A DNA stretch of 64,000 bases from Brachionus rotundiformis (lineage: Eukaryota; Rotifera; Eurotatoria; Ploima; Brachionidae): the NCBI GenBank assembly GCA_016802295.1, contig JAESIW010000138.1:1311904-1375903 (forward strand). The letters are read 5' to 3'. A program made the translations under genes and the position numbers. Shown here one piece after another: positions 1 to 9,662 of the stretch (positions are counted from its first letter, which is position 1; each line of letters opens with the position of its first letter). The notes beneath the pieces were generated by a model that was given only the letters and a program-made list of their open reading frames with translations, was not told the DNA's origin and ran no database searches.

Positions 1-1
1 A

Positions 2-1876
2 AATTCATCATTTCCGTACTATGTTTACATAATATCAGTGACTGACACAATAAACATATTTCTGCGCTTCGTGGTGCCACAAATCATTGAGAAAATAATA
101 AGATACAATCTACAAACCAACTACAATGTAAGTGCAAGTGAAGTAAATCAGGAAAAGTATGACAAATACACCAACAAAATCACCTCTGAGTACCATTGTA
201 GCATATTTTTCTACATGTACAACTCATTTACACTAATTTCTGTCTGGCTCATGGTCGCTGTCTCATTGGAAAGACTGGTAGTGGTCAAATTCACTCTTCA
301 GACCAAATACATGATAAAATTGAGGGCATTCTTGATCCTTACCACAATATTTGTTTGTGTATTTTTATTTAATGTGTTCGATTTGGCGCCTGGTCTGTAC
401 CTGAAGCCACAATGGTACGCCAATCTGACCTTGTTGTGCGAGCGCGAAGATGTCGAGGAAAGAAACACCAATCCATCGCTGATCTACAAACAAATTGGCT
501 CGTTTAGCTTCAACAGTGACCACTTTGCTCTTGCCAGACTGCTTTTGCAGTCGATTATACCATTTTTGTTCGTGCTTATCTTCAATTCGATGATAATTCA
601 CAACTTTAAGAAGATAAAATTGGCAGCGCGTGGTCGCGGCAAGTCCAACTCAACAGTATCTGTAAATTCTTTATCTGGCAATTGCTCGGCGTCAAACAGC
701 CGCACTGCCAGATCGCTTAGACCCAAGCGACACAAACAGCTCAATCAGAACAAATTTCAGCTACAAATTCCGCAGCGCTCGCCAGATTTTTCCATCTCGA
801 GCCGCTCACCAAGTCCCAACATGAGCGCTCCACTAACACCAGTAACACCGACTAGTTTTGTCTCAGCCCTGAACTTGGTACCGTCAAAGAGTTCGTATTT
901 GATGCCACCCGAGCACAACAACGGATCCATGACGCCCACTTCGACAAACAGCTCGGCCAATTTGTCCGACGCCACTACAACCAATCTAACATCAAGCACA
1001 TGTGTCAATCAAAATGCCCAAAGCAGCGACAAGCTGTCCATAATGATCTCCTCGGTGTTGCCGAACAAAAAACACGTTGGCACAACTACCACCAATTCGG
1101 CGCGAGTTTCTTTCAAGAGACGCGTCAACAAGCTCAAATTGAACAGAGAAACTGACATAATGCTAATAGTTCTATCATTCAGCATCCTTCTTTCCCAACT
1201 GCCCTTCACCATAGCCTCCTATCTAATCTACTACAGAAACATATTCAAGGACATGTACGACGATCTAAAAAGCATTTACCTAAATGCCAGATCGCCAATG
1301 CTTCTTTACATAATTAGATTGCTGGAAATGTGCTATTTTAGCCTTAATTTTGTATTCTATATCACTCTGAGTCCTTCTTTGCGCAAAGAACTAAAAAAAA
1401 ACCTGCCGAAAAAAATACAATTTTGGACAGGGGCGTTCACCAAATGTTTTTCCATTTTGTCCAAGTCGGACTCGCCAAAGAGTGAGCCCGAAGAGAAAAA
1501 AGCCGAAAAACAGAATTTATATGGAGAATACATGTCAAAAATAAGCTGCATATCGCCTGTCCAAAGACCTACCAACTTGAACACCAGACCCAAAAGATTT
1601 AAAAAAAAATTCTCCAACGCTGCTGAATTAGAGTCAACTAGTAACAAGATAACCATTATTATAGATAACATGTACGACGATGACGAAGAGATTAAGGTGG
1701 ACAGAATGCATATTGGCAATGACAGGATGGAAGTGAGTGAGTCCAGAGTGCTGGACAGAAGTAAACGTTTGTTTAATTTGTCATCGCCGTCATGTCTAAA
1801 TTCATTGAATTCGAGTAAACAAGTTGTTGATCCACGTGTGGACAAGAAAAAGCTTGAAAAAGTGGCTTATCTATGA
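2..1876 (+). CDS. Class A (rhodopsin-like) GPCR, 5'-truncated by the window edge
   Basis: The reading frame is already open at base 2, so the start and TM1 lie to the left; the first residues read as the end of TM2. TM3 (about 215-290) ends in ERL, the position of the DRY motif. TM4, TM5 (about 540-600) and TM6 (about 1155-1230, ending in LPF) follow. TM7 ends in NFVFY, an NPxxY-like motif. The third intracellular loop is very long, about 180 residues rich in Ser, Thr and Asn. The cytoplasmic tail of about 160 residues is polar and charged. The layout resembles peptide-type receptors such as the FMRFamide-receptor group, but I cannot assign a ligand. Such receptors act in the plasma membrane and signal through G proteins. 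The whole visible part is one exon. Stop TGA at 1874-1876. Confidence 0.85.
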   Translation, partial: NSSFPYYVYIISVTDTINIFLRFVVPQIIEKIIRYNLQTNYNVSASEVNQEKYDKYTNKITSEYHCSIFFYMYNSFTLISVWLMVAVSLERLVVVKFTLQTKYMIKLRAFLILTTIFVCVFLFNVFDLAPGLYLKPQWYANLTLLCEREDVEERNTNPSLIYKQIGSFSFNSDHFALARLLLQSIIPFLFVLIFNSMIIHNFKKIKLAARGRGKSNSTVSVNSLSGNCSASNSRTARSLRPKRHKQLNQNKFQLQIPQRSPDFSISSRSPSPNMSAPLTPVTPTSFVSALNLVPSKSSYLMPPEHNNGSMTPTSTNSSANLSDATTTNLTSSTCVNQNAQSSDKLSIMISSVLPNKKHVGTTTTNSARVSFKRRVNKLKLNRETDIMLIVLSFSILLSQLPFTIASYLIYYRNIFKDMYDDLKSIYLNARSPMLLYIIRLLEMCYFSLNFVFYITLSPSLRKELKKNLPKKIQFWTGAFTKCFSILSKSDSPKSEPEEKKAEKQNLYGEYMSKISCISPVQRPTNLNTRPKRFKKKFSNAAELESTSNKITIIIDNMYDDDEEIKVDRMHIGNDRMEVSESRVLDRSKRLFNLSSPSCLNSLNSSKQVVDPRVDKKKLEKVAYL

Positions 1877-2916
1877 ACACTTACCTCTTGTAAGACCATT
1901 GTATTGTCGATTGAAAGTAGAGATTTTAAAAAAATTATCTTTTTCTATGTTTTTTGATTCCATAATATAAAAACGAAAAAAAAGCAGATTCTAAAATAAT
2001 CGAATGATTCTAAAATTTAAAATTAAAATTATTATTATTTTTTTTAATTTTAAAGGTAACTTAAACCAGCATCATTATAAATTTTAAATAAAAGTTTGTC
2101 TTTATTATAATATTAATTTATTTCTTAGATTTTTTGTTTTAATTTGCCATTTTAAATTATCATTATGAAAATAAATATATAATAAATTTAATTTCTTTCT
2201 ACCAGTGTATTCTACCATTGGTAATATTAATAATTAAGTTGACAAGTGTAAAACATATTTTTGTGTGTCCAATATTCCAAATTATATATTCTAAAATAAA
2301 TTGAGTTTTAAAATAGATCGGTCTAATGCTCAACAATATAATAAACTTTAGATTAAAATATTTTTTTTTGAAGATAGAATAATTATTAAAATTTAAAAAG
2401 AAAAAAACTTTGAAAAAAATAAAAATTTTTTATTCTAATTACCGACATTTCCCCCAAATAAAAATTTATAATTTATAAAAGAGTTATTTTTTTATTTGAA
2501 ATACTAAAAAAAAGTAAATAAAGTAATAATATTTTCTAAGTATGTATTTATGTTCTCATTATCCAGTCAATACAGAAAAAATAGATAGACATCAAAAATA
2601 ATAAAAGAAGTATCTAATATCCTAACTGGACAAATAGTTATCGTTTATTAATAAAGATATAGAAAAAAATCATATCTATTGAATTCATTTAATTAAATTA
2701 TTTTTTACCTTAAATTAGTAATTTATCTTTTAATTTATTTCTAATTTTGTCCTCTTTTAAATAAGACTTAATCAATAAACTAGTTAATTTTATTTTAAAT
2801 AATTTTTTAAAAACTTGGCAAAATGTTGGATTTCTTTTGCAATTAATTTAGTTTTTTTTTTAAATAATAAATTTATTTTAAAAAATTTTTAATTTGAACC
2901 AAAATATTGAAAATAA
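1877..2916. other. Intergenic spacer between the GPCR and RNMT
   Basis: About 1 kb of extremely AT-rich sequence with many homopolymer runs. I see no reading frame, RNA gene or repeat family here. It should hold the GPCR 3' UTR and the RNMT promoter, but no specific element can be named. Confidence 0.6.
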
Positions 2917-3987
2917 ATGTCCGAATCTCTGAGCCACACTGTAGCCGAGCACTACAATAGAAAAAACCCTTCCGATCTGGCAGCCAGGTCAAAAAGCCGT
3001 ATATTTTATATGCGCAACTTTAACAATTGGATCAAAAGTGTCCTAATAAATGAATTTTTGAAAACCATCCGCAACAACGACCGAGAGTTGAGCATACTCG
3101 ATTTGGGTTGTGGTAAGGGAGGCGATTCTTTGAAATGGATTAATGGAAGAGTGTCTAGAGTTACTTTTGCCGATATTGCTGACAATTCTTTGGAAGAATG
3201 CAAGAAGCGAGTTTCCCAAGTCCAATTTAAAACTGACTTTGTTCACATAGACGCTACTAAAGAGCTTTTGAGTGATAAAATGGAAGATCACAAGCTACAC
3301 GAGTTGGTCAGCTCACAATTTGTAATTCATTATTCCTTCGAGTCTTTCGAACAAGCTGACACTTTTTTAAAAAATGTTTCCGCTTCACTAAACCAAGGAG
3401 GCTTTTTTATTGGTACCACAACCAATGCCTTTGAGTTGATAAAACGACTAAGAGAGTCTAAAACAAACAGCTTTGGAAATGAAATTTATCAAATAAAATT
3501 TTACCAAGACAATAAGGACCATTTTGATCTATTTGGTGTAAAATTTCACTTTAAACTTGAAGGTGTGGTCGAATGTCCAGAGTTTTTGGTAAACTTTGAT
3601 GCTCTGATTCGAATTGCTCACCGACACGGACTAAAACTTTTGTTCAAAAAAACATTTGCAGAATTTTTCAATGAAAATTGTCATAATCCTGAATATTTGA
3701 ATTTAATTAAAAAAATGCAAGCCTTGGAACCTTATTATCCACAAGACCTTGCCGATGATACATCCAGACGTTTGCCAGGTGATTATGATTACATTGACTC
3801 AAAGTTGCAGGACGAAGAATTTAAGAAAGATCTCAAACATGAAGAAACTTATGCCACTTTATCTAAATCTGAATGGGATGCCATTACTTTATATATTGTT
3901 TTTGCATTCGTCAAAGAAACTGATTTGAAAAAAGAAGATACTTTGTCCAAAAGTTCTGAAAGCTTGAGCGATTCGGAACATGAATAA
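2917..3987 (+). CDS. RNMT: mRNA cap guanine-N7 methyltransferase
   Basis: Single-exon gene of 356 residues. It transfers methyl from S-adenosylmethionine to the cap guanine of nascent mRNA in the nucleus. The SAM-binding motif I, DLGCGKGGD, lies at residues 62-70. It is preceded by the family's RSKSRIF...RNFNNW segment (about 25-39), which contacts the cap, and followed by the acidic FADIADNS segment. QFVIHYSF (about 133-140) and GGFFIGTTTNAF are also typical of RNMT. The protein is shorter than human RNMT because it lacks most of the N-terminal regulatory extension. The ATG is the first in frame, and the stop TAA is embedded in an AATAAA string. DUS2 starts only 89 bp downstream on the same strand. 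Confidence 0.93.
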   Translation: MSESLSHTVAEHYNRKNPSDLAARSKSRIFYMRNFNNWIKSVLINEFLKTIRNNDRELSILDLGCGKGGDSLKWINGRVSRVTFADIADNSLEECKKRVSQVQFKTDFVHIDATKELLSDKMEDHKLHELVSSQFVIHYSFESFEQADTFLKNVSASLNQGGFFIGTTTNAFELIKRLRESKTNSFGNEIYQIKFYQDNKDHFDLFGVKFHFKLEGVVECPEFLVNFDALIRIAHRHGLKLLFKKTFAEFFNENCHNPEYLNLIKKMQALEPYYPQDLADDTSRRLPGDYDYIDSKLQDEEFKKDLKHEETYATLSKSEWDAITLYIVFAFVKETDLKKEDTLSKSSESLSDSEHE

Positions 3988-4059
3988 AAATTTATTCTAG
4001 ATAATAAAAAAATTTCTTAATTTTTGTTAAATTTTTTTATAATAAATTTTTTTAAAGTT

Positions 4060-4076
4060 ATTTTTAGATAAATTAT
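4060..4076 (+). promoter_or_regulatory. Possible trans-splice acceptor in front of DUS2
   Basis: The 89-bp gap between the RNMT stop and the DUS2 ATG contains a T-rich tract ending in TTATTTTTAG at about 4060-4069, a few bases before the ATG. It looks like a 3' splice site, yet there is no obvious 5' exon for DUS2. This would fit spliced-leader trans-splicing of a downstream operon gene, which is known in some rotifers, flatworms and nematodes. It could also be chance in AT-rich DNA. Confidence 0.3.
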
Positions 4077-6023
4077 ATGGATTATAGAAATAAAAAAATC
4101 TTAGCACCAATGGTACGCTGTAGTACTTTGGCATTCAGGCTGATGGCTTTGGAATACGGTGCTGATTTGGTTTATTCTGAGTGAGTAAAGGATAGAATCT
4201 TAATTTATGAACTAATTTTAAAGTAAAAAGAGAAATAATTGATTATAAAATGGTCAATGCCAAGAGACAATACAATGGTAAATAATTTTTTAATTTTTTT
4301 TGAATAAAAATTATCTCTTTTTAAAACAATTAGAACTATTCAACACAATTGATTACTTTGTCGATGGCACTGAGAAGCCTTTATTTCAAACATGTAACAA
4401 AGAAAAAGATAAAGTTATCTTTCAAGTGGTAGGATTTTGAAAAATGAGATTTTTTTTTACCAAATATTTTTCTACTAAAGGGCACAAATAATGCCGAAAG
4501 AGCACTACAAGCCTGTAAATTAGTGTAATTAAAAAATAATTTAGCTTTTAAAACAAGATAAAATTTAAAAAAAAAGTGAAAACGATGTTGCTGGATTCGA
4601 TGTCAACATGGGTTGTCCAAAAGAGTTTTCTGTCCAAGGTGGTATGGGTGCTGCACTTTTAAAAAAACCAGATGATGTCAAAAATGTACTAGAATTAAGG
4701 ACCAAATATTTATTTAGCTTATATTTAAACATTTAAAGATACTGACCACTTTAGTTAATGGTCTATCGAAACCAGTCACATGTAAAATTAGGTGTTTGCA
4801 TAGTACTGAAGAAACAATAACTCTATGTAAATTAATAGAGAGCTGTGGAGTTAAAGCTATCACTATACATGGTAAAATTTGGTTAAAAATATTTATCTTA
4901 TTACGAATTTTAAATTAAGGCCGGTTCCAAGAGGAAAGGTCCAGGATGCCGAATCATGACGATTACATCCGTGAAGTAGTAAAACACATAAAAGTTCCAA
5001 TAATTGCCAAGTATATACAATTTTTGGTTTTTATCATCATAATAAGTAAAATCTGGTCTTAAATTACCAAGTGGTGGTTCTAATGAAATAAAGTGCTATG
5101 AAGACATAGAAAAATTTAGGCAAAGTTGTAATGCTAGTTCGGTAATGATTGCCAGAGCAGGAATGTGGAATTGTTCGGTGTTCAGGAAAGAGGGCATATT
5201 GCCAATAGATGATGTGGTCAAACGATTTTTAGAAATAGTTAGTTTAATTAAGATTTTTTTATTAATAATTATGAAATTAAAAAAACTTCAGAGTCTTGAG
5301 TTGGATAATTATTTTTTCAGTGTAAAATATGCTGTTCAGCAAATGCTTCACGAACAATTGGCAACCGAGAGAGGTGCTGCAGTTTTGGCCAGTTTGGCTG
5401 GTGAAGAAATCTAGTAATTTTTTTTTTCAATCAAATGACAAAATTTAATCAATTGAAAAAAATTCATTTAAATAAATTTTGCCTCTAGCTCTAAATTTTA
5501 ACCTTCTGATGCTGATTGATAAAATTATAAATTTAAATTAAGTAAAATATTTGGAATGCTAAATGAATACAACGATTTGGTGAATAAAAAGGAGGAATTT
5601 TATCGTAGCTCAGCTCTTAAGAGAAAAATTGAACAAGATGAGTCAATTGAGATAAAAAAAGCCAAAGAAGCCGGCACAAACTTGATTTGTAGACATGCTA
5701 AATATTCCAAGTTTGTTCCAGACAAATATTTGTTGCTTTAATTTTTAAATATTTTTATTAGGAAAGATTTCCGAGATGGTACACATACACCTAAGAGTAT
5801 TTTAAACGCTTATGTAATTCATCATGGCTTGGCAAAACCAATTTATAGAACAGAGGAAAAGCTACCCGAAAAAATGTACAAATCTGTGCTTGAGTTCGAC
5901 AATGTTTTTTACACAACTCCTCATTGGGAGACAAACAAAAAGCATACCGAACAAGCAGCCGCCATGGTATGCCTAGACTCTTTAGGCGTCAGCTACAAAA
6001 TAGACTTTATAAAAAAAAAATAA
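4077..6023 (+). CDS. DUS2: tRNA-dihydrouridine(20) synthase 2 with C-terminal dsRBD
   Basis: FMN enzyme reducing uridine 20 of cytoplasmic tRNA. I place 11 exons: 4077-4180, 4231-4277, 4334-4428, 4481-4524, 4577-4685, 4739-4871, 4920-5010, 5072-5237, 5292-5413, 5543-5710 and 5762-6023. Phases match throughout and give 446 residues. The TIM-barrel part opens with ILAPMVRCSTLAFRL, then carries the EEIIDYKM segment. The catalytic-loop cysteine sits in NMGCPKEFSVQGGMGAAL. CKIR, HGR and ARAGMWN segments follow. The last exon encodes the dsRNA-binding domain typical of animal DUS2 (TPKSILNAYVIHHGLAKPIY ... EQAAAMVCLDSLG). Intron 8 (54 nt) is a stop-free multiple of three. Intron 9's donor lies inside an apparent TAG stop, so an unspliced reading would wrongly end the protein at 5414 and lose the dsRBD. 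Confidence 0.9.
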
Positions 6024-6033
6024 ACTTTGTTTA

Positions 6034-6240
6034 TTAAATTTTATTAAAATAAAAGCTTTTCTCTAATTCTATAATTGCTTGCAGTTGATCGGGCTTTTGC
6101 TCGTAGAAATAAGCTACTTCAAGAACAACTTCGGTGAATATGAAATTCTCAGTTGCTTGGTAAAATACTGGCTCATGGTACTCAACCTGGGCCTCGTTTT
6201 CAGGCCTAGCTAAAACCAAAACTCGTGAAAAACATCCCAT
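6034..6240 (-). CDS. Small conserved-looking protein of unknown function, 68 aa
   Basis: A 68-residue frame with ordinary coding character in its first 60 codons (GCC, CAG, GAG, CCA and similar), unlike the surrounding spacer. It starts MGCFSRVLVLARPENEAQVE and contains FIFTEVVLEVAYFYEQ, an amphipathic helix-like stretch. I do not recognise the family. Its stop lies 10 bp from the DUS2 stop, so the two genes are tail to tail and their 3' UTRs must overlap. The start is the first ATG in frame; further 5' exons cannot be excluded. Confidence 0.5.
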   Translation of the reverse strand: MGCFSRVLVLARPENEAQVEYHEPVFYQATENFIFTEVVLEVAYFYEQKPDQLQAIIELEKSFYFNKI

Positions 6241-6931
6241 ATCTCAAGTTTTTTCACAATTTTTCACTTTGCTTTAAAATATTTTTTTGAAAATTTTTTT
6301 AAAAGAAAACTTTGCTTTTTTATAGGTTTTTATTATATTATAACAAAAAGAAAGAAAAACATTATAATCCACATAAAATTACGTTTGCTTTATGTTATAC
6401 GAATTAAAAATTTAACAAATCTAATCTTTTTGCCTAAATACACCACGGCTTAGCAAGGATAGAACACAAATCTTTGCCAAAGCATATAATATAAGTTAAT
6501 TATTGACATTTTTACATTTAATATTATGTCTCGAGCAGAGTTTTACATTAATTATGGAATCTAGTGGCTGTAATTTGAGTCATCAAGATTAATTGAATAA
6601 ATATTTGCTTAAAAAAAAAATAAAAAACTTAGAAATCGATCATTTCCTCCATTTAAGCTTTAACTTAAAAAAAAGGCTCCAAAAACCAAAATTTATTCGC
6701 AACCATGCAACATTATTATGGTTTAGCTTGCTAATTATAAAGCATAAGTTAAACTAAAATTTAGAAATTATTTTTCTTAATTTTTTACTTGAATATTAAA
6801 TGAAAAATTATAATTTTTTCTAAATTTATATCTTCTTAACTATTTAATTGGGTCATTGGGAATATTTTTAGACTAAAATGTTTTCATAGTCAAAAGAGAC
6901 ACTTAAAAGCTTTGTTTTTACCACATCGATT
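6241..6931. other. Divergent spacer between the small gene and NAA60
   Basis: About 690 bp of AT-rich DNA between two divergently oriented start codons, so it probably contains promoters for both. No motif stands out and I see no RNA gene or repeat family. Confidence 0.4.
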
Positions 6932-7876
6932 ATGGACCAATACATGTCACTTACAGATTTGGAAAACAAATTGATATCGTCTCCCATTAATCTTATTGAC
7001 ATAAACAACGACATATCGCTGCGTAGTCTACGTCCTGAAGATGTACCTGAGCTCAAGAAGCTCTGCACCGAGTGGTTTCCAGTCGAGTAGGACGCTTTTT
7101 TTAAATAAATTAGAATAAATTATTAATTTATTTATTAAAATTATTTAAAAAAAAAAAAGTTATCCAGACTCTTGGTACAATGACATTTCATCCAGTGAGC
7201 GCTTTTTCACAGCTGCAGCCATACACAATAACTCAATAATTGGTATGGTCGTGGCCGAGATAAAGCTCAAAATGACCACTGACCAAGAGGATTGTTGCAT
7301 TTTGTCTGGCAAGCACGATCCAAATACTCAGGTAACTTATGTGCTAAGTCTGGGCGTTGAGAAAAACTACCGCCGACTCGGAATTGGTAAGCTTAAAATG
7401 CAAGCCATGGTCAAATAAGTTGACAGTGATTTTTAGCCTCATTGCTTCTTGACTCGCTAATGAACTACCTAAAGACTCAAAGCGACTGCAAGGCTGTCTA
7501 TCTACATGTTCTTTGTTCCAATAGAGTAGCCATAAATTTTTACGAAAAGAGAAATTTCCAAAAGAGGATTTATTTGCCCAGGTACTATACAATTAAAGGT
7601 AGATACCATGATGGCTATTGTTATGTGTATTATATGAACAATGGAGAACCACCATGGACCATAATATATCCTTTTTTAAACTTATTAATCTTAATTGCTC
7701 CTAAAAAAGCAAAGTTCCTTAACCAGTTTTTTACTGATTGCATGTATTTTAGTCTCCAAGTAGTCAAAGCATTGAATCCAATTAACTTTATCCATTATTT
7801 CGGCAGGATTATCCGAAATATATTTTTCTTTGTGACAACGAACCCGGCAAATAAAGATTTTTACCGAATTTCATAA
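6932..7876 (+). CDS. NAA60: N-alpha-acetyltransferase 60 (NatF)
   Basis: GNAT enzyme that acetylates N-termini of membrane proteins facing the cytosol, normally anchored at Golgi membranes. Three exons: 6932-7086, 7160-7386 and 7437-7876 (273 residues). Family landmarks are a CTEWFPV segment, YPDSWY, GMVVAEIK and the acetyl-CoA-binding stretch SLGVEKNYRRLGIASLLL (RxxGxA type). YLHVLCSNRVAINFYEKRNF, YLPRYYTIKGRYHDGYCYV and PPWTI follow. The C-terminal 80 residues are hydrophobic to amphipathic, as expected for the NAA60 membrane anchor. Exon 1 ends at donor GTAGGA, inside an apparent TAG stop. The N-terminus before the GNAT fold is poorly conserved, so the exact start is less certain. NAA80 follows after 71 bp. 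Confidence 0.92.
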
Positions 7877-7947
7877 TTTTTTAAGATTTAATTTATTTTA
7901 TTATTATTATCAATTTTTTTCTTAATTATTTTTTTAATAATAAAAAG

Positions 7948-8655
7948 ATGTATTTTAAAAATTTTTCTCATGAATGCAAACAGTATTTGGTAAGTGAATT
8001 GACCGAAGAGTATGTTCAAAAGACAGCTCAACTGATAAACAAAGAATGGCCGCGCAGTCAGTGCCAACGCGTTCTCACTCTTAAACAATATGTTTGCTCG
8101 GACAAGCTGAAAATTCCGGTATCCTTGATTCTGGTGGAGTCCGAAAGTGGCCGAGTTGTCGGTCATGCTTCCTTGACTTCGATCACAACAGCAGATGATG
8201 TGAGTAAAAACTTGATCTTCATACAATCGGTTGTGGTCGATCCAGAGCACCGAGGCAAGGGACTTGGCAAGAAAATTATGCTCGAGGCCGAGCTTTATGT
8301 TTCCGAATACGCTAAGACTGTCCAAAATGGTCTAAATAAGACCGATTGTGAATGTTTGTATCTAAATACAAAAGATAAACAGCTGTTTTATGAAAATCTT
8401 GGTTACACTAGAATTGAACCAATCTTATTCTACGCAAATAAAGAGTCCAAATGCAATTTAATAATGAGAAACTTGCTTCAATCTATCACAAAGGAAAAAC
8501 AGCCTCAAGATCAAGTATTGTATTCGGATTGTTTGGCAACCAATTCATCAGTGGCACCACCTCCTCCTCCACCTCCCCCGAGTAATTTAATCACCAAAGC
8601 AAGTAATTTAAGCGACAATACTCAGGTTACGTGGTTCAAAAAAAAAATTAATTAA
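7948..8655 (+). CDS. NAA80: N-alpha-acetyltransferase 80 (actin N-acetyltransferase)
   Basis: Single-exon GNAT enzyme of 235 residues. The family acetylates the processed acidic N-terminus of actin in the cytosol, guided by profilin. Visible landmarks are LINKEWPRS (human has LINDQWPRS), VVGHASLTS, then VVVDPEHRGKGLGKKIM with the RxxGxG acetyl-CoA motif, and LFYENLGYTRIEPI. Near the C-terminus is a run of eight prolines (APPPPPPPPSN), matching the profilin-binding segment of animal NAA80. The protein ends shortly after TWFKKK, resembling the family's Trp-containing tail. An AG sits immediately before the ATG, as at a 3' splice site, and NAA60 ends 71 bp upstream on the same strand. Confidence 0.9.
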   Translation: MYFKNFSHECKQYLVSELTEEYVQKTAQLINKEWPRSQCQRVLTLKQYVCSDKLKIPVSLILVESESGRVVGHASLTSITTADDVSKNLIFIQSVVVDPEHRGKGLGKKIMLEAELYVSEYAKTVQNGLNKTDCECLYLNTKDKQLFYENLGYTRIEPILFYANKESKCNLIMRNLLQSITKEKQPQDQVLYSDCLATNSSVAPPPPPPPPSNLITKASNLSDNTQVTWFKKKIN

Positions 8656-9662
8656 ATGCTTAATGATTTTTTTATTTAATTCAAATTAATTGTGAAATGA
8701 TATGTGATTTAATTTTTCAAAAATTTATTTAAATAAACAATATCATATCAAAAATAATGAACTTTTTTTTATTTATTTTTTGACTAAGTCGAAAATAAAT
8801 GAAAATAGAAAATTCATGAATGGTAAATTGGTAGAATGATCCGGAACTTTTATCCAAACATAAGCGATTGAGAAAAAAAGAGAATTCAGCAATGAACTAA
8901 ATAAATTATCAACCTTTATGAAAATTAAATCTAAAAATCTGATGAAATAAAGTGTAGATATTAAAATTTGTTTTAAATGAAAAGATATAATAAATTATGT
9001 TCTTAAGTATTTTAAAAATTACTATTTTTATTATTTATAGCTTAAGTTAATTTATTAGATATGACTGATCAATTAAAATGATATTAATATGGTCGCTATG
9101 ACAACTAAAAAATCAATATAATGATACTAAAATTTCAAAGGGCTTAATTATGCCTTTCGTAGGCTTTTTTGTTATATAAAAAATAAAGTTTTTTTTCTAC
9201 ACTATAATCCAGGTAAATACAAAAATTTCATTCATTAAAAGGTAATATTTTATTGATTTAACATTTAAGTTTAATTGAAAAAAAAACTAAAATCCTGAAT
9301 TTCAAAAGGTACAAAAATGAGATTTAAAAAAATTAGGCCTCTTCTTATCTATGTACTTATCCACAAAAAAAATTATCAAATAAAAACCTAAACTAAATTT
9401 AAAACAAACCATTTTATACTAACTTTTAATCTTCAGGGTTTCACTCCCAACAAAAAAATACAAAAAATTTTACTAAATTCAAAAAAAGACGGTATAATCA
9501 TTAATTCAAGCTTTGTCTGACCATTAGGTAAACAAAAAACTTTCTTGTAGTCAATGGTCAGACCAAATCCATTTTAAAATGGAAAATATAAAATGTCCAA
9601 AAAAATTACCAATAAAAAAATACAAAAAAATTCCACCTTTTTCAAATACTAAAAAAAAATGC
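8656..9662. other. Convergent 3' spacer between NAA80 and UBALD
   Basis: About 1 kb of AT-rich sequence receiving the 3' ends of NAA80 (+) and the UBALD-like gene (-). No coding sequence is seen. The only structure I can point to is the hairpin at 9512-9567. Confidence 0.5.
9512..9567 (-). repeat. Hairpin (inverted repeat) in the UBALD 3' flank
   Basis: TTTGTCTGACCATT at 9512-9525 is complementary to AATGGTCAGACCAAA at 9553-9567, apart from one bulged base. This gives a 14-bp stem with a loop of about 27 nt. It lies about 100-150 bp downstream of the UBALD stop, so it may be in that mRNA's 3' UTR. Confidence 0.5.

Noticed and set aside
1357..1845. 162-residue open frame on the minus strand
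   Set aside because: Exact antisense of the GPCR tail, whose plus frame has clear TM7 and tail homology; its composition is that of a shadow frame.
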